A stretch of DNA of 57,961 nt from NCBI GenBank assembly GCA_964645775.1, contig CAZYBU010000021.1:1-57961 (forward strand), given 5' to 3'. Below the pieces are notes generated by a model. It was given only the letters and a program-made list of their open reading frames with translations. It was not told the DNA's origin and searched no databases. The position numbers and the translations under genes are program-made. Of the stretch, positions 27,874-37,371 are shown piece after piece (the stretch's first letter is position 1; each line of letters starts with the position of its first letter). This stretch comes from CAZYBU01 sp964645775. Lineage in GTDB: Bacteria > Spirochaetota > UBA4802 > UBA5550.

Positions 27874-28899
27874 CTACTTCATGTTGTGTCTGTAAAGGTT
27901 TTTAATCTCTTCCAGGAACTTACCGGCGCCCAGGACAACGCAGGTCAGGGGATTCTCCGCCAGGATGACGGGGACGCCGGCCTCTTTGCTTATATATTTG
28001 TCGATGCCTTTAAGGAGGGCACCGCCTCCCGTCAGCACAATGCCCCGTTCCGTGATGTCCGCCGCCAGTTCGGGCGGGGTCTTCTCAAGGGCGTGCTTGA
28101 TGCCTTCCATGATCTGGTCCACCGGCTCTTTCAGGGCCTTCCGTATCTCCACGGCGTCCAGCTCCAGGGTCCGGGGCAGGCCGGATATGGCGTCCCGTCC
28201 CTTGAGCTCCATGGACTCGACCTTCTTCTCGGGAAAGATGTTACCTATTCTGAACTTGGCCTCTTCGGCCATTCTCTCGCCCAGAATCAGGTTATACTGG
28301 GTCCTCATGTACTTTATGATGGCCTCGTCAAACTCATCCCCGGCGATACGGATGGAATCGGCTATGACCATCCCCCCCAGGGAGATGACAGCTATCTCCG
28401 TGGTCCCTCCGCCGATGTCCACCACCATGTGGCCCGCCGGCTCATGGATAGGGATATTGGCCCCGATGGCTGCGGCCAGGGCCTCCTCGATGAGAAATAT
28501 CTCCCGGGCACCGGCCTGTTCGGCCGATTCCCGGACAGCGCGCTTCTCAACTTCCGTGATCCCCGAGGGGACACCGATAACTATCCGGGGTCTAACAAGA
28601 GTCTTCCGCCTGTGAACCTTGGTGATGAAATAGCGTATCATCTTCTGGACTGTCTCGAAATCGGCGATAACGCCGTCCTTCATCGGTCGAATAGCAACGA
28701 TATCGCCGGGTGTCCTTCCCAGCATCCTCTTTGCCTCATGGCCCACGGCCAGAACCTTACTCGTACTCGTCTGGACAGCCACGACAGAGGGTTCGCTCAG
28801 AACGATGCCCTGCCCCTTCACGTGAACAAGGGTATTGGCCGTACCCAGATCAATACCCATGTCGTTTGCGAACATGCCATAGAATGAATCAAAAATCAT
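27874..28899 (-). CDS. mreB: Actin-like cell-shape protein MreB
   Basis: A 341-residue protein with phosphate-1 DLGTANTLVHVKGQGIVL, GVPSGITEVEKRAV, phosphate-2 VVDIGGGTTEIAVIS and the adenosine motif GIVLTGGGALLKG. The frame is open to 29010, but AGGAG lies 7 nt before the ATG at 28899 and the N-terminus then matches the family. First gene of mreBCD-mrdA-rodA. Confidence 0.95.
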   Translation of the reverse strand: MIFDSFYGMFANDMGIDLGTANTLVHVKGQGIVLSEPSVVAVQTSTSKVLAVGHEAKRMLGRTPGDIVAIRPMKDGVIADFETVQKMIRYFITKVHRRKTLVRPRIVIGVPSGITEVEKRAVRESAEQAGAREIFLIEEALAAAIGANIPIHEPAGHMVVDIGGGTTEIAVISLGGMVIADSIRIAGDEFDEAIIKYMRTQYNLILGERMAEEAKFRIGNIFPEKKVESMELKGRDAISGLPRTLELDAVEIRKALKEPVDQIMEGIKHALEKTPPELAADITERGIVLTGGGALLKGIDKYISKEAGVPVILAENPLTCVVLGAGKFLEEIKNLYRHNMK

Positions 28900-28917
28900 C
28901 GAAATCTCCTGAATATA

Positions 28918-28946
28918 ATTATGCCGGGGATTACTGGGCCGGACAA
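28918..28946 (-). promoter_or_regulatory. Candidate promoter of the mre operon
   Basis: TTGTCC (28946-28941) and CATAAT (28923-28918) are separated by 17 nt on the minus strand. The transcript would start about 10 nt before the AGGAG of mreB. The match is partial (4 of 6 and 5 of 6). Confidence 0.35.
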
Positions 28947-29164
28947 AGAAATAATCCACACGATAACCAGATGTCATGATCACGGCCGGCGAAACCAGAA
29001 ATGATAACATCTGAATTTTCCAGCGGTTACGCTTCTGTATATCTTCCCGCCGGATTTTCTACAATCCAATCAACTAAATATAGCCCTCCTGTTTGTCAAG
29101 TGCATTTGAAGTAAAGGAACCGCCTGTCTTATCCAATCAGTTATTTTTTCTGATTCATCAATCG

Positions 29165-30163
29165 TTATATTGTTTCCATGAGTTCCCTCAAGCGTGGATC
29201 ATCGGGATATTCTTTTAAAAGCTCATCCAATCTCTCTCTCGCCTCACCTTTTCTTCCTGAGGCCTCAAGGCTTTTAATTGTCCAGACCCTGAGGCCCCTG
29301 TGGGCAGGCTCGATTTCAAGCCCCATCCTCAGATTCTCCAGGGACTCTCGATACAGGGAACGTTTGTGGTATATCTTTCCGAGATTAAAATAGATGTGGA
29401 CCTTCAGGGAGGGATCATCCACTTCTCCCGCCAGTCTCTGATAGGTGTTTATGGCGTCCGTAAAGTGGCGGGCCATCTCCTGGACACGGGCCATGAGCAG
29501 TCTCCCCTGAAGTGATTCGCGGACTTCACCCCTGGAGATAAGATATTCCAGACCCGCTTCTTCCTCGCCGCTAAGGACCATGAGAACGGCGTAAAGGCGA
29601 TGGTGTTCAATTTTATCAATGGTCTTCAGGTTGATCCAACGAAAATAGATGTCCACTATATCCGGGACCGGGTAATAACCGGTATGAAGAAGGGCCCGTG
29701 CCAGGGGAAATATGATTTCGTTCTCAGGAGAACGATCCTCATCAAGGGCCAGACCCTTTGCGAAACAGCGTATACTTTCCAGGAACTGTTCCCGCGCAGG
29801 TTTTTTGATATCCATCCACCGTTCATGGATAACGCTCACGGTGAAGGTATCCTCCATGAGGGTATCCGCCATGAGATAATGATACATTCCGGAATTGAGC
29901 CAGGCCTCCCGTGTGAGAGGGTTATCCTGACTGTAGGAGGAAACCATCTGGTTCAGCTCTTCGAGCTTATCCATCCTGGCCCTGCCGGAAAGAGCCCTGA
30001 TTTTATCAACTTCGGATTTCAGGGCGCTGGAGGTATAGGTCCAGAACATGAGATGCTGCCGGTATCTGTATCCCGCGAAAACCAGACCTCCCAGGATAAG
30101 AATCACCATGAGAACGATCAATATGGGACGGTTTCGTTTCTGTACCCTGTATCTGTCGTACAT
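29165..30163 (-). CDS. Membrane-anchored TPR protein
   Basis: A 332-residue protein with a basic N-terminus, one transmembrane helix at about 13-31 (PILIVLMVILILGGLVFAG), and a helical body. The C-terminal half holds recognisable TPR units: FNLGKIYHKRSLYRESLENL, GLEIEPAHRGLRVWTIK and ARERLDELLKEYPDDPRL. Likely a periplasm-facing scaffold. It follows the 280-residue acidic membrane protein by a few bases, so the two are co-transcribed. Confidence 0.72.
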   Translation of the reverse strand: MYDRYRVQKRNRPILIVLMVILILGGLVFAGYRYRQHLMFWTYTSSALKSEVDKIRALSGRARMDKLEELNQMVSSYSQDNPLTREAWLNSGMYHYLMADTLMEDTFTVSVIHERWMDIKKPAREQFLESIRCFAKGLALDEDRSPENEIIFPLARALLHTGYYPVPDIVDIYFRWINLKTIDKIEHHRLYAVLMVLSGEEEAGLEYLISRGEVRESLQGRLLMARVQEMARHFTDAINTYQRLAGEVDDPSLKVHIYFNLGKIYHKRSLYRESLENLRMGLEIEPAHRGLRVWTIKSLEASGRKGEARERLDELLKEYPDDPRLRELMETI

Positions 30164-30164
30164 A

Positions 30165-31007
30165 TCAGGCGCCCTTCAGATAGCCGGTGAAACCCTGTTG
30201 CAGCTTTTCCCCGGCACCGGAAGAGGGTGAGAAAATCAGCAGCCATACAGGACCGCCCCCGCTCATGAAAACAGCCGTGTAATCTTCGCCGGTGCGGATA
30301 TCGGTGATTCTTCTGTAATCGAAGCGGAAAAAGGTGCCATTTGCCCGAAAAACAATGCCGTGAGGGTCTGTCTCCACTGTTCCCTCCCCCTTTCTTTTAA
30401 GGGAGGCGTAAACGGCCGGGTCAGCGGCGATCATGGAGCTGTTGGAGTGGTAATCGATAAGTCCTGTTGAATCCTCGTACAGGAGTATGCGCTCCCCCTG
30501 CGGTTCAGGCGGGGAGGGAGACTCATCGAATCCGGGAAGGTCCTCTTCCATATCCTCGAGATCCAGCTCCGGTGCTTCAATATCCCTTTCCCCGAAAGAC
30601 TCTTCCTCTTCCCAGAAGAATGTCTGCCTGAGGTCATCCGGCTCTCCACTATCCATTTCCGGGCTACGCTGGACCATCCTGCCCGCCTGGTCTGTTTCTA
30701 CGAACTCGTCTATCTCTTCGGAAAGATCGAGAAAATCCCCTCCATAGACCGGCACTTCTTCAAACCCGGCATGGTCTTCATCGAGAGGATGGAGGCCTTC
30801 ATCTTCCCGGCTGTATCCCCGGGCCGGAAGAATATTCTCTTTTGAAGGGGAAGGTTCAGGTTCCTCATCCCGGACACGGAGACGAACCGGCTCTTCCGGA
30901 TCTGTTCCGACCGGAACGTAGGCCTCCCGGGGCGGATTTTCAGCCACGAGAGAATAGATGAAAATAAAAACACCGGCTGTTATACAGATTATAGCGATAT
31001 ATACCAT
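30165..31007 (-). CDS. Membrane protein with acidic linker, unknown
   Basis: A 280-residue protein: one N-terminal membrane helix (VYIAIICITAGVFIFIYSL), about 150 residues of strongly acidic, Pro-rich and probably disordered sequence, then a folded C-terminal domain of about 85 residues (FRFDYRRITDIRTGEDYTA). The C-terminal fold resembles small PH-like domains by its strand pattern, but I cannot name it. A TTG at 31034 is in frame; AGGA lies 5 nt before the ATG used. It runs into the TPR gene. Confidence 0.65.
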   Translation of the reverse strand: MVYIAIICITAGVFIFIYSLVAENPPREAYVPVGTDPEEPVRLRVRDEEPEPSPSKENILPARGYSREDEGLHPLDEDHAGFEEVPVYGGDFLDLSEEIDEFVETDQAGRMVQRSPEMDSGEPDDLRQTFFWEEEESFGERDIEAPELDLEDMEEDLPGFDESPSPPEPQGERILLYEDSTGLIDYHSNSSMIAADPAVYASLKRKGEGTVETDPHGIVFRANGTFFRFDYRRITDIRTGEDYTAVFMSGGGPVWLLIFSPSSGAGEKLQQGFTGYLKGA

Positions 31008-31090
31008 AGAATCCTGTCCCGGGCTGTCCCACAAATAGGGAAGACCTGATATCTATTTCGTCAGAAAGCCTCTCACTTTCAAGCCATAAT

Positions 31091-32029
31091 TCATTCTTTC
31101 TTCTTCCAGAGACCGGCCTTGAGGTAGGGATTGTCCCCGGGAAGAAAATCCGGGGATTCATGGGCCAGAAAGATCGGTTCCCATGAGTCCGGGTGCCATG
31201 AAATATACTCCTCCACACGTACACTGAAGGTGTTGACCGATGAAAAAACATATTTCCCACTCACCCGGCCAATTTTCTTCAGGGCATGAGCATAATCTTT
31301 CCGCACGGAAAAAGTACGGTTACGGTTACGGGAGAAGGTAGGCGGATCAAAGATCACCATATCAAAGATTCTTTTCTTCTTATCAAAACGGTCGACCCAG
31401 TTCAGGGCGTCCCCGTAGACAAAATCCCGGTCATCCAGCTCAAGACCGTTCAATTCATAGTTTCTCCCTGCTCTTTTCAGGACAGACCTGGAGAGATCCA
31501 CGTTAACGGCGGATCGGGCTCCGCTCGTGAGGGCGTGAACCGAGAACATACCGGTATAGCTGAAAAGATTGAGCAGAGAGCCGGAAAAAAATTCCTCGAG
31601 ACGAAGGCGGACCTCTCTCATGTCGAGGAAGAGGCCCGTGTTCTGGCCCGAAACAAGGTCCACCTCGCAGAGAAGGTTGTTCTGTCGTACCACGATCCTG
31701 TTATTCTCCAGTCTGCCATCAAGCAGCACGCTCTCCCGACCGCGGGCAACGTCTGCCTCCTCCACCTGGCCCCTGTATTTCAGCAAAAGTGCCCGTCCGG
31801 GGAAATCGATCCTCTCCGCGGCCCGGACGAGATCCCTTCTTAGACTCTCATCCTGCCAGAGTTCCTCGTGAAAGACCTGGGCCAGGAGATAATCATCATA
31901 TCTGTCCAGGGTAACCCCAGGAAGACCGTCCCGTTCATGGTTCATCATCCTGTAAGCGTTGTTGGCCGGATCTTCGGCAAGTTCCCGTCGCAACTCACAG
32001 GCGCGAAGGATGATATCGACTCTATCCAT
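31091..32029 (-). CDS. RlmI-like SAM-dependent rRNA methyltransferase
   Basis: A 312-residue class I methyltransferase of the RlmI/RlmK (COG1092) family. GLFLDMREVR, LLNLFSYTGMFSVHAL (SAM motif I), VNVDLSRSVLKRAGRNYELN and the catalytic-side motif FDPPTFSRN are present. It lacks the N-terminal PUA domain of E. coli RlmI, starting directly with the EEHUD-like domain. The expected product is a 5-methylcytosine in 23S rRNA, but the target is inferred only. Confidence 0.85.
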   Translation of the reverse strand: MDRVDIILRACELRRELAEDPANNAYRMMNHERDGLPGVTLDRYDDYLLAQVFHEELWQDESLRRDLVRAAERIDFPGRALLLKYRGQVEEADVARGRESVLLDGRLENNRIVVRQNNLLCEVDLVSGQNTGLFLDMREVRLRLEEFFSGSLLNLFSYTGMFSVHALTSGARSAVNVDLSRSVLKRAGRNYELNGLELDDRDFVYGDALNWVDRFDKKKRIFDMVIFDPPTFSRNRNRTFSVRKDYAHALKKIGRVSGKYVFSSVNTFSVRVEEYISWHPDSWEPIFLAHESPDFLPGDNPYLKAGLWKKKE

Positions 32030-32136
32030 AACCCTTTACCACTCTCGAGGATTATCCCCTTCCGGCCCTGTAATGACCGACACCCGCGCGGGGCGGGTGA
32101 TTATAACCGGAACAGACCTGATGAAAAACGGACCCT

Positions 32137-32514
32137 TCAGCGGATCGCGATACGCGGAGTGGTAATCTCTATCTTATTATTGTCCGGGTCCGTTATAATG
32201 ATGAACTGGATGTCTCCCTTTTCATCGGGACCGGAGGCAACGGGTAATCCGGTCTCTTCCATATCATCGATAATGTCATCAAAATCTTCCTCATCAACGT
32301 AAAAGGAGACCCTGCTCGCTGAGGAATCTTCGGCTCTGTAGCCCTCTGAGCGGATCAGGGCGATAATTATATCACCCATGGACATAAAGGCCTTCTCTTC
32401 ATCACTGACCCGGTCGAGATAATCGAAATCGAGGATGTCCCTGTAGAATTCAATGGACCTCTCGATATCAGACACGGTAATCCCTGTATAATTGAATCCT
32501 TCTATAACAATCAT
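32137..32514 (-). CDS. VOC (glyoxalase/bleomycin-resistance fold) protein
   Basis: A 125-residue protein with the two beta-alpha-beta-beta-beta modules of the vicinal oxygen chelate fold: FNYTGITVSDIERSIEFYRD and FIIITDPDNNKIEIT. The first ligand position (usually His/Gln in strand 1) is Thr here, so classical glyoxalase I metal binding is doubtful. Substrate unknown. Confidence 0.82.
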   Translation of the reverse strand: MIVIEGFNYTGITVSDIERSIEFYRDILDFDYLDRVSDEEKAFMSMGDIIIALIRSEGYRAEDSSASRVSFYVDEEDFDDIIDDMEETGLPVASGPDEKGDIQFIIITDPDNNKIEITTPRIAIR

Positions 32515-32626
32515 CTATTTTCCCTTTTCATACAGCTTAATCAGCCAGTATGACTGAACGGTATCCCAGTGGTGTATAAGTTGTCAATAAATATCTGGCA
32601 GGGATTCCGTTTTTCCGACCGGCTGT

Positions 32627-34456
32627 TTACTCCACCGTCACGCTCTTCGCCAGGTTCCTCGGCTGGTCCACGTCACAGCCCCGTTCCAGGGCCATGTAAT
32701 AAGCCATAAGTTGAAGGGGTATGACGGCAATCAGGGGAGCTATGATACGGCTTGTCTCCGGAATGTAAATCACGTGATCGGCGAATTCTCCAATAACGTC
32801 ATCACCGGCAGTAGCGATGGCGATCACTTTACCTCTACGGGCACGGACCTCTTCAATATTACTCAGTATCTTCTGGTAGACCTCGTCCCTCGTGGCGATA
32901 AAGACAACCGGCATATCCTCGTCAATGAGGGCGATCGGTCCGTGTTTCATCTCGGCGGCAGGATACCCTTCCGCGTGGATATAGGATATCTCTTTCAGCT
33001 TCAGTGCCCCCTCCAGGGCAACCGGGAAGTGGACCCCCCTTCCGAGGTATAGAAAGTTCGATGCGCCGGCATAGGTCCTGGCCACATCAAGGATGGTCGG
33101 GTCGTTCAGGATGGTCGTTATCATCTCCGGAACCCTCTGGAGATCAGAAATCACCATTCTGGCTTCCTCGGCCGTCATGTCCCTGCGGCGGGCGAGGAGC
33201 AGGGTAAAGAGAATGAGTACCGTGAGCTGAGATGTGAATGCTTTGGTGGAGGCAACCCCGATCTCAGGACCGGCGTGGATGTAGACACCGCCGTCCGATT
33301 CACGCGCTATGGTTGAACCCACAACGTTTGTTATTCCCAGGACCCGTATTCCCCGCGCCTTCGCCTCACGAAGGGCGGCCAGGGTATCGGCCGTCTCCCC
33401 GGACTGACTGATGGTTATGACAAGGTCCCCGGGACTTAGAACCGGTTTGCGGTAGCGGAACTCAGAGGCATACTCCACATCCACCGGTATACGCGCGAAT
33501 TCCTCGATAAGGTACTCACCTACCAGGCCGGCGTGCCAGGATGTGCCGCAGGCGATGAATACGATCCGCTTCATCTCCGACAGGTCCTCCTCGCTCAGAC
33601 GAAGGCCATCCAGCCGAACGTTCCCCAGCTCAGGCAGGACCCTCCCCCGGAAGGCGTTCACGATGGTCTCCTTCTGCTCGTGGATCTCCTTAAGCATAAA
33701 ATGATCAAAGCCCTTCTTCTCGATGGCCTCGATATCCCAGTCTATGTTCTCCACGGCCTTGTTGATCCATTCCTTCTCCAGGTTGAAGGTCTTGATACGG
33801 TGCCCCTTGATGTCCACCATCTCTTCATCGTCCAGGTAGATGACCTGCCGGGTATGTTCCACGATGGCGCTGGCATCCGATGCCACGATGACTTCCCCGT
33901 TACCCATTCCGAGGATCAGGGGGCTCCCGTTACGGGCCGCGATGAGTCTGTCCGGTTCCCGGGTTGATACAACCACCAGACCGTAGGTGCCTTCCACAAG
34001 GGCCAGGGCCTTCTGAACCGCGTCGATGAGCCTGTTCTCCTTCAGGTAGTAGTCGATAAGATGGACAACCACCTCGGTGTCCGTTTCACTCTGAAACGTG
34101 TATCCTTCCCTCATGAGAAACTGCCTGATGCTCCCATGATTCTCGATGATCCCGTTATGAACAATGGCCAGGTTTCCATCCCTATTGGTGTGAGGATGAG
34201 CGTTCATGTCCGAAGGTTCCCCGTGGGTAGCCCAGCGTGTATGACCGATACCGATACTGCACCCATCATATTTATCGTGGTCAAGGAGCCGGTCCATCTC
34301 GATAATCTTTCCCTTTTTTTTCACCACATTCAGACCGTCGGGACAGAGAAGGGCCACTCCGGAGGAGTCGTAACCCCGGTATTCAAGCCTTCTCAGGCCG
34401 TTTATGATAATATCAGATGCGTTCCGATTTCCTATGTACCCGATAATTCCGCACAT
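32627..34456 (-). CDS. glmS: Glutamine--fructose-6-phosphate aminotransferase
   Basis: A 609-residue enzyme. It begins MCGIIGYIGNR, where Cys2 is the glutamine amidotransferase nucleophile, and has two SIS isomerase domains (ISQSGETADTL, TSQLTVLILF) ending RNLAKSVTVE as in the family. It makes glucosamine-6-phosphate for peptidoglycan and LPS. No glmS ribozyme is evident in the 60-nt upstream gap. Transcribed alone. Confidence 0.96.
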   Translation of the reverse strand: MCGIIGYIGNRNASDIIINGLRRLEYRGYDSSGVALLCPDGLNVVKKKGKIIEMDRLLDHDKYDGCSIGIGHTRWATHGEPSDMNAHPHTNRDGNLAIVHNGIIENHGSIRQFLMREGYTFQSETDTEVVVHLIDYYLKENRLIDAVQKALALVEGTYGLVVVSTREPDRLIAARNGSPLILGMGNGEVIVASDASAIVEHTRQVIYLDDEEMVDIKGHRIKTFNLEKEWINKAVENIDWDIEAIEKKGFDHFMLKEIHEQKETIVNAFRGRVLPELGNVRLDGLRLSEEDLSEMKRIVFIACGTSWHAGLVGEYLIEEFARIPVDVEYASEFRYRKPVLSPGDLVITISQSGETADTLAALREAKARGIRVLGITNVVGSTIARESDGGVYIHAGPEIGVASTKAFTSQLTVLILFTLLLARRRDMTAEEARMVISDLQRVPEMITTILNDPTILDVARTYAGASNFLYLGRGVHFPVALEGALKLKEISYIHAEGYPAAEMKHGPIALIDEDMPVVFIATRDEVYQKILSNIEEVRARRGKVIAIATAGDDVIGEFADHVIYIPETSRIIAPLIAVIPLQLMAYYMALERGCDVDQPRNLAKSVTVE

Positions 34457-34516
34457 CCCTGTTTTCCTCCAGGTTGAAGATATCCGGTCAGGACACCCTC
34501 CGTTGAAATAAAGGAC

Positions 34517-35017
34517 TCATTTACCATGAAGGGTTACGGATTCAAGGACTATTTCTACAGCCGGCCCCCTGGCGTCGGTCACAAGCCGAAATTTCCGCAC
34601 AACGCCTGAAACGGCAACCAGGTGACGGGTCCGCCACCAGGTAACAAGGAGAGTAAGATCGCCGCCCAGGAGATCGAGAATCTGTTGCCTGTCGATGGGG
34701 CCCTTTATACGGAGCCAGTCGCTCCATGGAAAGGGTGAAACCAGGGAAGGATCCGCGATCGATTCCGGTGAAGCAAGACGGTAATCGGCCGATGCATGGA
34801 TCCTTTTCCCCAGACATTGATGAAGAAGAAACTGCCGGAGTTCCCTCTCGTGGGCCTTGCGGCTCCCGAAGAGCCCCTCCTCCCAGAGCGTGTAACGCCG
34901 CTGGAGTTCCAGGTACCGCCTGACCGCCTTTTCATCTTCCGAAACATCTTCACCCGAAAGGGAAGGCGTCAGGATTAAAAGAAAAAGCAGAATAAAAAGA
35001 TTGCGTCTCTTTTCCAT
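34517..35017 (-). CDS. Exported protein, unknown
   Basis: A 166-residue protein with a Sec signal peptide (RNLFILLFLLILTPSLSGE). The mature part is basic and Arg-rich, with DLLGGDLTLLVTWWRTRH and a C-terminal VEIVLESVTLHGK strand. I do not recognise a family. It is divergent from the YibE/F gene. Confidence 0.6.
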   Translation of the reverse strand: MEKRRNLFILLFLLILTPSLSGEDVSEDEKAVRRYLELQRRYTLWEEGLFGSRKAHERELRQFLLHQCLGKRIHASADYRLASPESIADPSLVSPFPWSDWLRIKGPIDRQQILDLLGGDLTLLVTWWRTRHLVAVSGVVRKFRLVTDARGPAVEIVLESVTLHGK

Positions 35018-35069
35018 AATGAAACATTGTCTCCGGTGAATATTCCAACCCGCGCCGGAGGATCAGGCA

Positions 35070-36188
35070 ATGAAAAAATTCCTGTTCATCGCATTCATTA
35101 TCGTCCTGACGCTTCCTCTCATGGGCATCCCCATTGAACAGTCCGGCTTTTCTCCCATGGAATACAGCCGGGCCCGTATCGTAAACATTAAAATGAACCG
35201 ACCGGCCGGCGACGTTCCCCGGGAAATGAGCGAGACGATCGTTACGGTAAAGATACTGGACGGAACCCATAAGGGAGAAAAGATGAACTCTGTCTTCGGC
35301 GGGGACAGTGACCTGCCGTCGGATCTTCAGTACAAAGAGGGGATGACCGTATTCGTCGGCATATCCCCCGGTTCCGCTAACGGCGACAGGAGCCCGATCA
35401 CCATCTATGACTCGGACAACACCATGGTCATCATCATCATGATGGTACTCTTTGTCATCGCGATAGCCCTGGTAGGCAGGCTTAAAGGAATGCTCTCCCT
35501 CCTGGCCCTGGCCGTCACCGTTCTCCTTCTCTTCCTGGTTCTGATCCCGGCGACTCTTAAAGGATGGCCGTCCCTGCCCATATCCCTGGCCATCGCCATC
35601 CTCTCCATACTCATCACCCTTCCGATTATCGCCGGCCTCAAAAAGAAAACCGCGGCTGCCATTCTAGGCTCCATGGGAGGGATCATCGGAGCAGCCCTCC
35701 TCGCTGTTGCGGCCGGACATTTTATTCATCTTTCAGGTATCGTGACCGATGAAATGCTTACGGTATTTTTCGTCGCTGAGAATACCATCGATGTCCGGGG
35801 CCTGGCCCTGTCGGGCATGATCATCGCCGCCCTCGGAGCGCTCATGGACGTATGCATGTCTATCGGCTCATCAGCGTCAGAGCTTTATCAGGCAAGGCCC
35901 GACATGGACCGCACAGGAGCCTTCCGGGCCCTGATGAACATAGGCACCGACATCCTCGGGTCCATGGTCAACACCCTCATCCTGGCCTACGTGGGAAGCT
36001 CTCTCTCCATGGTCCTTTTCATCGCCCTGAGGTTACAACCGGGCATGCCCTTCTGGATGGTCCTGAACCACGCCCCTGTGCTGAGCGAGATCGTCCGATC
36101 CCTGGTGGGTAGTCTGGGTATGTTTATGGCCATCCCCCTCACGGCCTTCATCTCCGTCCGGATATTTAATTTCTCTTCAAAGAAATAG
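35070..36188 (+). CDS. YibE/F-family membrane protein
   Basis: A 372-residue protein: signal sequence or first helix, a small extracytoplasmic domain up to about residue 115, then seven or so helices. VVALGRLK-like loop, SGMIIAALGALMDVCMSIGS and FRALMNIGTDILGSMVNTL are hallmarks of the YibE/F family. A transport role has been suggested for such proteins but is not proven. GGAGG is unusually far (about 10 nt) from the ATG. Confidence 0.85.
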   Translation: MKKFLFIAFIIVLTLPLMGIPIEQSGFSPMEYSRARIVNIKMNRPAGDVPREMSETIVTVKILDGTHKGEKMNSVFGGDSDLPSDLQYKEGMTVFVGISPGSANGDRSPITIYDSDNTMVIIIMMVLFVIAIALVGRLKGMLSLLALAVTVLLLFLVLIPATLKGWPSLPISLAIAILSILITLPIIAGLKKKTAAAILGSMGGIIGAALLAVAAGHFIHLSGIVTDEMLTVFFVAENTIDVRGLALSGMIIAALGALMDVCMSIGSSASELYQARPDMDRTGAFRALMNIGTDILGSMVNTLILAYVGSSLSMVLFIALRLQPGMPFWMVLNHAPVLSEIVRSLVGSLGMFMAIPLTAFISVRIFNFSSKK

Positions 36189-36190
36189 AA

Positions 36191-37261
36191 TCAGGTCTTC
36201 TCCAGGAGGCGACAGAGGTCCAGAAGGATTTCCTTCTCATCCTCTCCGCAACCGAGGCGACCAATCCCTTCCCGGGCTTTTCCCAGATGGTCGTGCCATT
36301 CCTCCCGGGCAAGGTCGAGAGAACCGGACTTTTCGATAAGATGGCGGAGTTCCTCGATCTCTCCATCTATCTTCTCTTCCCGGGTAAACAGATCGACAAA
36401 CCGTTCCCTGTCACGACCATCCAGCTCCGCCAGGGTCCGGTTCACGATAAGGGTCATCTTCTCCTCGCGGAGATCGCTGTCATCCGCCTTACCTGTCTCA
36501 ACGCTTCCTCCGAAGATACCGAGAACGTCGTCCCTCAGTTGAAAGGCCACGCCCAGAGGAAGGGCGCACTCTTCAAGCCGCTTTTTCTCGTCAGGCGAGG
36601 TCCCCCCTGCAAGAACGTAACCCATAAGGAGAGGATAGTAGATGGTGTAGTAAGCGGTCTTGTCCCGGATAATCCTGCCGGGTACCGCCCGGTCCACGCC
36701 GCCCGGTTCCCGGGAACGGGAATAGAGGGTATCCAGGATCTGTCCCAGAGCCGTCCGCTCATAGGTCCGGGAGAAAATGGAAAAAAAGTCAAGAAACACC
36801 CGGCGCGACACGTCCGCCTGGCATGCAAGTTCCAGGGCCATGGAAAAAAGTATGTCCGCGTAAACGATGGCCACATCGCGGCCGATGGTTTCGCTCCGGG
36901 TAAGGTCCTGCCAGGTCTTCCCGGCGGATATATGAAGTGCCGGTCCTCCCCTGCGGACCTCGGCCCGATCCATGATGTCGTCCTGGACCAGGAGCATGTC
37001 GTGCATCAGTTCCAGGGCCGCGGCCGGCCCCTTCATGCCCTCATGTTCTTTTCCGTATCCCCGGCAGGCCAGTAGAAGCAGAAGGGGACGGATCCTCTTC
37101 CCGGGTCTAAGGCAGTATTCTTTGAGTTCCCGGTATATCCTTCCTTCAAACTGCGGGTCCGATTCCTCCATACGATGGCTGAAAATTGAGGTTATCACGT
37201 CATCAACCAGGGGTATGCAATCGCGGGAGAAACGGTTAAAAGGGGATTCAGCTTGAGTCAT
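36191..37261 (-). CDS. Polyprenyl diphosphate synthase, second paralogue
   Basis: A 356-residue trans-prenyltransferase. The first motif is VQDDIMD, the second QLRDDVLGIFG, and YCLRPGKRIRPLLLLL is the substrate-binding GKRxRP segment. The residue five before the first Asp is Met, bulkier than in the other paralogue, so a shorter product (FPP/GGPP class) is likelier, though uncertain. It is convergent with the YibE/F gene (2 bp between stops). Confidence 0.87.
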   Translation of the reverse strand: MTQAESPFNRFSRDCIPLVDDVITSIFSHRMEESDPQFEGRIYRELKEYCLRPGKRIRPLLLLLACRGYGKEHEGMKGPAAALELMHDMLLVQDDIMDRAEVRRGGPALHISAGKTWQDLTRSETIGRDVAIVYADILFSMALELACQADVSRRVFLDFFSIFSRTYERTALGQILDTLYSRSREPGGVDRAVPGRIIRDKTAYYTIYYPLLMGYVLAGGTSPDEKKRLEECALPLGVAFQLRDDVLGIFGGSVETGKADDSDLREEKMTLIVNRTLAELDGRDRERFVDLFTREEKIDGEIEELRHLIEKSGSLDLAREEWHDHLGKAREGIGRLGCGEDEKEILLDLCRLLEKT

Positions 37262-37371
37262 ATCGAACGTCCTTTACCCCGGAAACGATTAACTGGCGGC
37301 TTTTATGCGCCGGGGATGTATACTGTTTGACAGAGGAAGGCGGAAGTGTCAACTGAAACCGGAGGTACGGA

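Noticed and set aside
32081..32099. CACCCGC ... GCGGGTG hairpin as a terminator after the VOC gene
   Set aside because: No T tract follows on either strand; too weak to list.
34457..34516. glmS ribozyme upstream of glmS
   Set aside because: The 60-nt gap is too short for the ribozyme core and shows no matching structure.
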